64,000 nt of DNA from Bin16 sp965206315 (lineage in GTDB: Bacteria > Chloroflexota > Dehalococcoidia > Lucifugimonadales > Australimonadaceae), in the NCBI GenBank assembly GCA_965206315.1, contig OZ242210.1, positions 558,001 to 622,000 of the forward strand, read 5' to 3'. Below, in pieces: positions 59,282 to 64,000 of the stretch; within the stretch, counting starts at the first letter, position 1; each line of letters opens with the position of its first letter. The notes under the pieces were generated by a model. That model did not search any database and had not been told where the DNA came from. It saw only the letters and a program-made list of their open reading frames with translations. Position numbers and translations under genes: made by a program.

Positions 59282-60193
59282 TCACCCACTGCCGAGGGCG
59301 ATGACGACGGCGCCTCCCACGATGAGGGCGGTAGAGACGAGCTTCACCGTGACCGTGCCGCGCGTCGTGACCTCGCCGAGCGCGCCGCGCCAGACGAGCG
59401 AGAGGCCGATGGTAAAGACGACGAGGAAGAACGTCCGCAGGCTGGAGAGCGCGGTGACGAGCGTGGCCGGGCCGAGCGAGAGCCCCCACAGGAGCAGGAA
59501 GAGGCTCGCGTTGGCGACGAAGAACTGGTTGACGGCCATGTACGCGAGCGCGGGGCTGCGGGTGCGGAAGAACGAGACGAGGTCGTCCAGCGGGGCGCTG
59601 CGCAGGTTGAAGGCGAGGAGGACGCTGCTGAGGGCGAACATGCGCAGCGCGTGCACGAACAACACGGGCAGCTCGTTCACCGCCGACTTGCCAAGAACGA
59701 AGGAGCTGCCCTCTATGAGACTGCCGAGCATGAGCAGCATGAACGTCTTGTCAGGCAGGAAGCCGCGGGACGCGCCGGGGCCGGACGAGATGAGCACCGC
59801 GCCACCGACTACGGCGAGCACGGCGAGCCATTCGACAGCGCCCAGCCGCTCGCCGAGGAAGAAGAACGCGATGAGCGCGGTGAAGATGGGGTAGGTCTGG
59901 TAGACGGGTATGGCGCGGGAGACCTCCCGCGTGAAGAGCGAGTGGATGAGGATGTGCGCGCCCAGGCCATAGAACGCACCGGAGGCGAGCGCCAGGAGCA
60001 CGGCTTCCAACGTGGCCGACTCCGGGATGCCGAAGACGAGGAGCAGCGTGGTCCCGACGAGCGGCATGGTGAAACCGATGGCGAGCGGCTCCGTGCTCGG
60101 CGTGCGAGCGTAGTTGTGGATGATGGTCTTGTCCAGGATGCCGATGCAGGCGGCAAGCGCCGCGCCCGCCAGCACGATGACTACCCAGGACAT
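59282..60193 (-). CDS. EamA/DMT-family transporter, tandem copy 3
   Basis: 303 residues, ten predicted helices as two EamA repeats. VVIVLAGAALAACIGILDKTIIHNYARTP start, IPVYQTYPIFTALIAFFFLGERLGAVEWLAV in the first repeat's end, and a final helix VSTALIVGGAVVIALG. Same family as the next two genes upstream; 2 bp gap. Exports or imports small metabolites, perhaps amino acids. Confidence 0.87.
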   Translation of the reverse strand: MSWVVIVLAGAALAACIGILDKTIIHNYARTPSTEPLAIGFTMPLVGTTLLLVFGIPESATLEAVLLALASGAFYGLGAHILIHSLFTREVSRAIPVYQTYPIFTALIAFFFLGERLGAVEWLAVLAVVGGAVLISSGPGASRGFLPDKTFMLLMLGSLIEGSSFVLGKSAVNELPVLFVHALRMFALSSVLLAFNLRSAPLDDLVSFFRTRSPALAYMAVNQFFVANASLFLLLWGLSLGPATLVTALSSLRTFFLVVFTIGLSLVWRGALGEVTTRGTVTVKLVSTALIVGGAVVIALGSG

Positions 60194-60195
60194 CG

Positions 60196-61110
60196 CTACC
60201 CGCTTCCTATCGCTATGACGATCACGCCCCCGACGATCAGGGTTGAAGAGAAGAGCTTGACCGTGACCGTGGCGGGCGTCGTCACCTCACCGAGTGCGCC
60301 GCGCCACACCCGGGCGAGGACGATGGCGTACACCACCACGAAGAAGGCCCGGAGGCCGGAGAGCGCCGTCACGAGGATGGTGGGACCGAGCGCGAGCGCC
60401 CAGAGAAAGAGGAACTGGCTCGCGTTCGAGATGACGAGCTGATTGAGAGCGACGTACTTGAGCGCAGGGCTGCGCGTACGCACGAACCAGAGCACCTGTT
60501 CCAGAGAGCGGCGGCGCAGGTTCAAGGCGAGCAGCACGCTGCCGAGGGATATCAGCCGCAGCGCGTGCGTGAACAGCACCGGCAACTCGTTCACCGCCGA
60601 CTTGCCGAACACGAAGGAGCTGCCTTCTATGGCGCTACCGAGCATCAACAGCAGGAACGCCCTGTCCAGCAGAAAGCCGCAACCGGACTCGTCGCGTCGG
60701 AAGGAGAGCAGCACCGCGCCTCCCACCACGGCGAGCATCGCCAGCCACTCGAAAGCACCCAGCCGCTCGCCGAGAAAGAAGAACGCGATGAGCGCGGTGA
60801 AGATGGGATACGTCTGGTAGACGGGTATGACGCGGGAGACCTCCTGCCTGTAGAGCGTGTACACGAGGATGTGCGTTCCGAGGCCGTAGCAGACGCCTGA
60901 CGCTATGGCCGAGAGGACAGCCTCATCCGTCGCCGAGGAGGGGATGCCGGTCGCCGCAAGCAGCGGAAGCCCGATGAGCATCATGGTGATGCCGATCACG
61001 AGCGGCTGCAGGTATGGCATGCGGGCGTAGCGGTGGATGACTGTCTTGTCGAGAACGCTGAGGAGCGCGGCGAGCGCCACGCCCGCCAGCACCACTGCCA
61101 CCCATGACAT
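60196..61110 (-). CDS. EamA/DMT-family transporter, tandem copy 2
   Basis: 304 residues. Starts MSWVAVVLAGVALAALLSVLDKTVIHRYARMP; shares IPVYQTYPIFTALIAFFFLGERLGAFEW with copy 3 almost exactly, and FVRTRSPALKYVALNQL with both sisters. Ten helices expected. Copies 2 and 3 are the closest pair. Confidence 0.87.
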   Translation of the reverse strand: MSWVAVVLAGVALAALLSVLDKTVIHRYARMPYLQPLVIGITMMLIGLPLLAATGIPSSATDEAVLSAIASGVCYGLGTHILVYTLYRQEVSRVIPVYQTYPIFTALIAFFFLGERLGAFEWLAMLAVVGGAVLLSFRRDESGCGFLLDRAFLLLMLGSAIEGSSFVFGKSAVNELPVLFTHALRLISLGSVLLALNLRRRSLEQVLWFVRTRSPALKYVALNQLVISNASQFLFLWALALGPTILVTALSGLRAFFVVVYAIVLARVWRGALGEVTTPATVTVKLFSSTLIVGGVIVIAIGSG

Positions 61111-61113
61111 CCG

Positions 61114-62031
61114 CTATGCACTCCCCATCGCGATAGCCGCGACGCCGACCACGATGAGCGTGGTCGAGACCAGCTTGATCGCGATGACGCCGGGCGTCGT
61201 GACCTCACCGAGCGCGCCCTTCCAGACGAGGGCGAGCGCTGTACTGTAGACCACGAGGAAGAAGGCGCGCGCACCGGACAGCGCGGTGACGAGCGCGGCG
61301 GGGCCGAGCGCCAGCGCCCAGAGGAGGAGGAGCAGCCCTACCGTGGCGATAATCAGCTCGTTCATGGCGACGAACCGCAGCGCCGGGCTGCGGGTGCGGA
61401 CGAAGGTGCGCACGTCGTCCACGGAGCCACTCCGGAGGTTGAACAAGAGGAAGGTGCCGCCGAGCCCGAGCGAGCGGAGGGCGTGCGTGAACAGCACCGG
61501 CAGTTCGTCCACCGCTACCTTGCCGAATATGTGCGCGCTGCCGTGGATGGCGCTGCCGATCATGAGCAGCACGAACGCCTTGTCCAGCAGGATGCCGCGG
61601 ATGGAAGCGGAACCGGGCCGGAACGAGATCAGCACCGCCCCCGCGACAACGACGGCCACCGCGAGCCAGTCGACCACGCCCAACTCCTCGCCGAGGAAGA
61701 AGAAGGCGTAGATGGCGGTGAAGATGGGGTAGCTCTGGAAGACGGGGATGGTGCGCGACACTTCATTCCAGTAGAGAACGCGTATCAGGAACTGCGCGCT
61801 GAGGCCGAAGACCACGCCGGAGACGAGCGCCCAGAGCACGGGCTCCCACTCCGCCCCCTCCGGCACACGGACGGCGGCCAGCACGACGACCCCGACGAAC
61901 GTCTGCGCGATGCCGATGAGCAGCGGCAGCGTGTGGGGCGTGGTGGCGTAGCGGTAGATGACGGTCTTGTCGAAGATGCTGACGATCCCGGAGACCGCCG
62001 CACCTGCGAGCGCGAGTACTACCCAGGACAA
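61114..62031 (-). CDS. EamA/DMT-family transporter, tandem copy 1
   Basis: 305 residues, the most diverged of the three: IPVFQSYPIFTAIYAFFFLGEELGVVDWLAV, FVRTRSPALRFVAMNEL. Starts 3 bp after the D-aminoacylase-like stop, which puts all four genes in one leftward operon (63756 to 59282). Confidence 0.87.
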   Translation of the reverse strand: MSWVVLALAGAAVSGIVSIFDKTVIYRYATTPHTLPLLIGIAQTFVGVVVLAAVRVPEGAEWEPVLWALVSGVVFGLSAQFLIRVLYWNEVSRTIPVFQSYPIFTAIYAFFFLGEELGVVDWLAVAVVVAGAVLISFRPGSASIRGILLDKAFVLLMIGSAIHGSAHIFGKVAVDELPVLFTHALRSLGLGGTFLLFNLRSGSVDDVRTFVRTRSPALRFVAMNELIIATVGLLLLLWALALGPAALVTALSGARAFFLVVYSTALALVWKGALGEVTTPGVIAIKLVSTTLIVVGVAAIAMGSA

Positions 62032-62034
62032 CGT

Positions 62035-63756
62035 CTAGCCCGCCGCTCCGTTCCCGTTCTTCCCTCTCTCGTAACGGGAGTTGCGGACAACCTGGCCGGG
62101 AAGCGCGCCGGTGTGCACGCCGTCCTCCAGCAGCACCTGCCCGTTGACGATGGTGTACGGGATGCCGTGCGCGACCTGCTTCAGCCGCATCGAGCCGCCG
62201 GGGAGGTCGTAGGCCTCCTCGGAAGGGTCGAGCCCGAGGTTCTCGTAGTCCATCACGAGCACGTCGGCCTTGCTGCCGGGGGTGAGCCTGCCGCGTCCCG
62301 GCGTGCCGAAGATGTCCGCCGGGAACGAGGTGAGACGCCGCACGCCCTCCTCCACCGGCATGATGCCCTTGTCGCGTACCCAGTGGCTGAGGAAGTGGAC
62401 ACCGTAGCCGTAGCCGCCCTCCCGCACGACGTGCGCGCCGGAGTCCGACAGGCCGATGAGTGTGTGCTCGTCGTTGAGGATGGCGGCCATCGCCTCATCG
62501 TCGTTGTTCTGCTGGTTGCGGGCGCACCACGTCTTCATCTCCTCCTCGACGGCAAGGTCGAGGAAGGCGTCCATCGGGCTGATGCCGCGCTGCGCGCCGA
62601 GTTCGGCGGCGGTCATGCCCGCGAGGCCCTTGTTCTTCTCCAGCGCGGGCTTGACGATGACGACGTGGTCCCACCGCCCGGAGAAGCCGAGCGCGGTGGT
62701 GTCGCTGCGCTCCGCGACCTCCTTCGCCAGCTGCGGGCGGAGCGAGGCGTCGGCGAAGGCGGCAACGCGCTCCTCCGTGCTGCTGTTCATGATGCGCTTC
62801 CACGTGGGCATGAAGTTGAAGAACTCCGCGCTGTCCATCTGGAAGAAGCGCAGGCCGGGGCGCGGGTTGATCTGCGGGTAGATGCGGGCCGTGCCGCGCG
62901 AGGCGACATCCGCGAGGTGTGCGAGGTGCTCCCGCCACTTGTCCGGGCGGAGCACGCTCTGCGTGATAGAGAGGTAGGTCACCGGGCGCCCGCTGATCTC
63001 CGACATCCTCGTGCAGATGCCCTCGGTCAGTTCGAGGTCCGTCGGATCGCCGACCTGGATGACGCCGGTGTCGAGGTCGCGCAGCGCACCGGCGACGGCA
63101 TACAGCTCGTCGATAGACGCGATGTTCGCGGGGAGCAGCTTGCCGTCCATGCCGGCGTGGCGGGGGTTGCGGTCGAACGAGATGCCGAGCGCTCCGGCCT
63201 CGATGCTGTCGCGCACCGCGGCCTGTATCGCCTCGATCTCGTCGCCGGTGGCCTCGCGCTCCTGGGAATCCGCGCCCATCACCCAGCGGCGGACGGCGGA
63301 GTGTCCGACCATGACGCCGTAGTTGATGCCGAGGTTGTTGTCGAGCGAGCCGAGGTAGTCGCCGAACGTGCGCCAGCCCCACGGCACGCCGTTCATCAGC
63401 ACGTCGTACGGGATGGCCTCGACCTTCGCGAGCATCCCGGCGAGAGCGGGTTCGTCGCCCTCGCGCACCGGCGCGAGCGTCAGCGAGCAGTTGCCGCTCA
63501 CGACGGTCGTGACGCCGTTGTAGCACGAGAAGGTGCATAGCGGGTCGAACGTGACCTGGCCGTCGTAATGGGTGTGGTGGTCGATGAAGCCGGGGGTGAC
63601 GATGCAGCCGCTGGCGTCGATCTCACGCGACGCGGGGCCGTTGAGCCGTCCCACCGCGGCGACGCGCCCGTCCACGATGCCGACGCCGGCAACCTGCGGG
63701 GCATCGCCCGTGCCGTCCACCACGAGGCCGCCCTTGATGAGCAGATCGAACGCCAT
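62035..63756 (-). CDS. N-acyl-D-amino-acid deacylase-like amidohydrolase
   Basis: 573 residues. Urease-type metallo-hydrolase: ILIKGGLVVDGTG-like start FDLLIKGGLVVDGTGDAP, metal motif GFIDHHTHYDGQ, Cys in VSGNCSLTLAP (the D-aminoacylase metal/Cys region), SFDRNPRHAG, and Asp in GLSDSGAHV. ATG at 63756 with GGAGG 7 nt before; the longer frame to 63858 is not supported. Would release a D-amino acid or related amine from its acyl form. Heads the operon with three EamA transporters, which may move the product. Confidence 0.88.
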   Translation of the reverse strand: MAFDLLIKGGLVVDGTGDAPQVAGVGIVDGRVAAVGRLNGPASREIDASGCIVTPGFIDHHTHYDGQVTFDPLCTFSCYNGVTTVVSGNCSLTLAPVREGDEPALAGMLAKVEAIPYDVLMNGVPWGWRTFGDYLGSLDNNLGINYGVMVGHSAVRRWVMGADSQEREATGDEIEAIQAAVRDSIEAGALGISFDRNPRHAGMDGKLLPANIASIDELYAVAGALRDLDTGVIQVGDPTDLELTEGICTRMSEISGRPVTYLSITQSVLRPDKWREHLAHLADVASRGTARIYPQINPRPGLRFFQMDSAEFFNFMPTWKRIMNSSTEERVAAFADASLRPQLAKEVAERSDTTALGFSGRWDHVVIVKPALEKNKGLAGMTAAELGAQRGISPMDAFLDLAVEEEMKTWCARNQQNNDDEAMAAILNDEHTLIGLSDSGAHVVREGGYGYGVHFLSHWVRDKGIMPVEEGVRRLTSFPADIFGTPGRGRLTPGSKADVLVMDYENLGLDPSEEAYDLPGGSMRLKQVAHGIPYTIVNGQVLLEDGVHTGALPGQVVRNSRYERGKNGNGAAG

Positions 63757-63781
63757 TGCACACCTCCGCTGGAGCGTTGGG

Positions 63782-63790
63782 GCTATAGTA
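63782..63790. promoter_or_regulatory. Symmetric -10 element (CTATAG) between divergent genes
   Basis: GGCTATAGTA contains TATAGT rightward (63784-63789), toward the gene at 63840, and TATAGC leftward (63782-63787), toward the D-aminoacylase gene. The core CTATAG is its own complement, so one site could serve both directions. No clear -35 boxes. Confidence 0.4.
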
Positions 63791-63839
63791 CACTGACGCA
63801 GGGACGGACGCTTGGCCAGGAACCTTGGAGGTTGTCGAG

Positions 63840-64000
63840 ATGGTCGCTCATCCCACAATCACAGCGGATACGCCGCTCGACGGGTCGATCCGGCACCGGG
63901 CGCTGACGCCAAGGGTACGTCGGCTCGCCGATGAGGCGTGGGCAATCGTCCGCGCGAAGGCCCTCGCACAGGGGTTCCCCGCCGAAGGCGCGTACCTGGA
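63840..64000 (+). CDS. Unidentified protein, 5' part only (runs off the window)
   Basis: Open for 53 codons to the window's end. ATG has GGAGG (63827-63831) 8 nt upstream and a -10-like box 50 bp before. The peptide begins MVAHPTITADTPLDG and continues RHRALTPRVRRLADEAWAIVR, hydrophilic and then amphipathic-helical. Too short to assign. The rest lies beyond the window. Confidence 0.5.
   Translation, partial: MVAHPTITADTPLDGSIRHRALTPRVRRLADEAWAIVRAKALAQGFPAEGAYL

Noticed and set aside
58927..59289. A 120-codon minus-strand frame across the repeat array
   Set aside because: Its peptide mainly repeats KVAKVA and LATLATL because it translates array C. No ribosome site or family supports it.

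Overview
This is a 64 kb window of a high-GC bacterial chromosome. It starts inside galU and ends inside an unidentified gene. Core genes (hflK, hflC, lepA, four tRNAs) lie among a large catabolic accessory set: CaiB/BaiF CoA-transferase, hydantoinase/oxoprolinase-type subunits, MmgE/PrpD, amidohydrolases, Rieske oxygenase, flavin-dependent luciferase-like oxidoreductase, glutaryl-CoA-dehydrogenase-like enzyme, many alpha/beta hydrolases, MDR and SDR dehydrogenases, and MFS, DMT and branched-chain ABC transporters. This mix, with the Thr/Pro-rich lipoprotein linkers and GTG/TTG starts, is what I would expect of a Chloroflexota member such as the marine SAR202 / Dehalococcoidia-related groups. 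That assignment is inference; there is no rRNA here to confirm it.

Layout. 1-5 kb: galU end, convergent with an hflK-hflC-lepA operon. 5-10.4 kb: an orphan tricarboxylate-type binding lipoprotein, a repeat-rich gap, a small HTH gene preceded by a short-motif array, adenosine-kinase-like and methyltransferase genes, and a MetE-like protein. 10.4-17.9 kb: GNAT, dienelactone hydrolase, quinone reductase, acyl-CoA dehydrogenase, three tandem secreted paralogues, an alcohol dehydrogenase and a mini-glutaredoxin. 17.9-19.3 kb: tRNA-Asp, 1-Cys peroxiredoxin, tRNA-Asn, tRNA-Ala. 19.3-25.8 kb: luciferase-like oxidoreductase followed by a complete branched-chain-type ABC importer. 25.8-36.9 kb: MmgE/PrpD, then a seven-gene leftward operon from one near-consensus promoter, encoding a thiolase-fold protein without the catalytic Cys, a DUF35 protein, a small zinc protein, two HyuA-like and one HyuB-like subunit and a CaiB CoA-transferase. 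37-46 kb: two dehydrogenases, tRNA-Leu, hydrolase, VapBC, small enzymes, a TipA-like MerR regulator and a Rieske oxygenase. 46-50.4 kb: an SDR and four tandem alpha/beta hydrolases. 50.4-64 kb: amidohydrolases, epoxide-hydrolase-like enzyme with a 41-residue membrane microprotein, sugar epimerase, three MFS carriers, an inverted-repeat array, three tandem EamA transporters and a D-aminoacylase-like enzyme.

How it fits together: importers and exporters of organic anions or amino acids sit beside ring-opening, hydrolytic, carboxylating, CoA-transferring and beta-oxidation-like enzymes, suggesting uptake and stepwise breakdown of diverse oxidised organic matter. The best candidate for an undescribed system is the 27.5-36.8 kb operon, read here as a possible ketone carboxylation plus CoA-transfer plus carbon-carbon lyase pathway. 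Second are three short-motif arrays (6.8, 27.3 and 59.0 kb), one of them directly upstream of an HTH gene, and the three tandem secreted paralogues at 14.6-16.5 kb.
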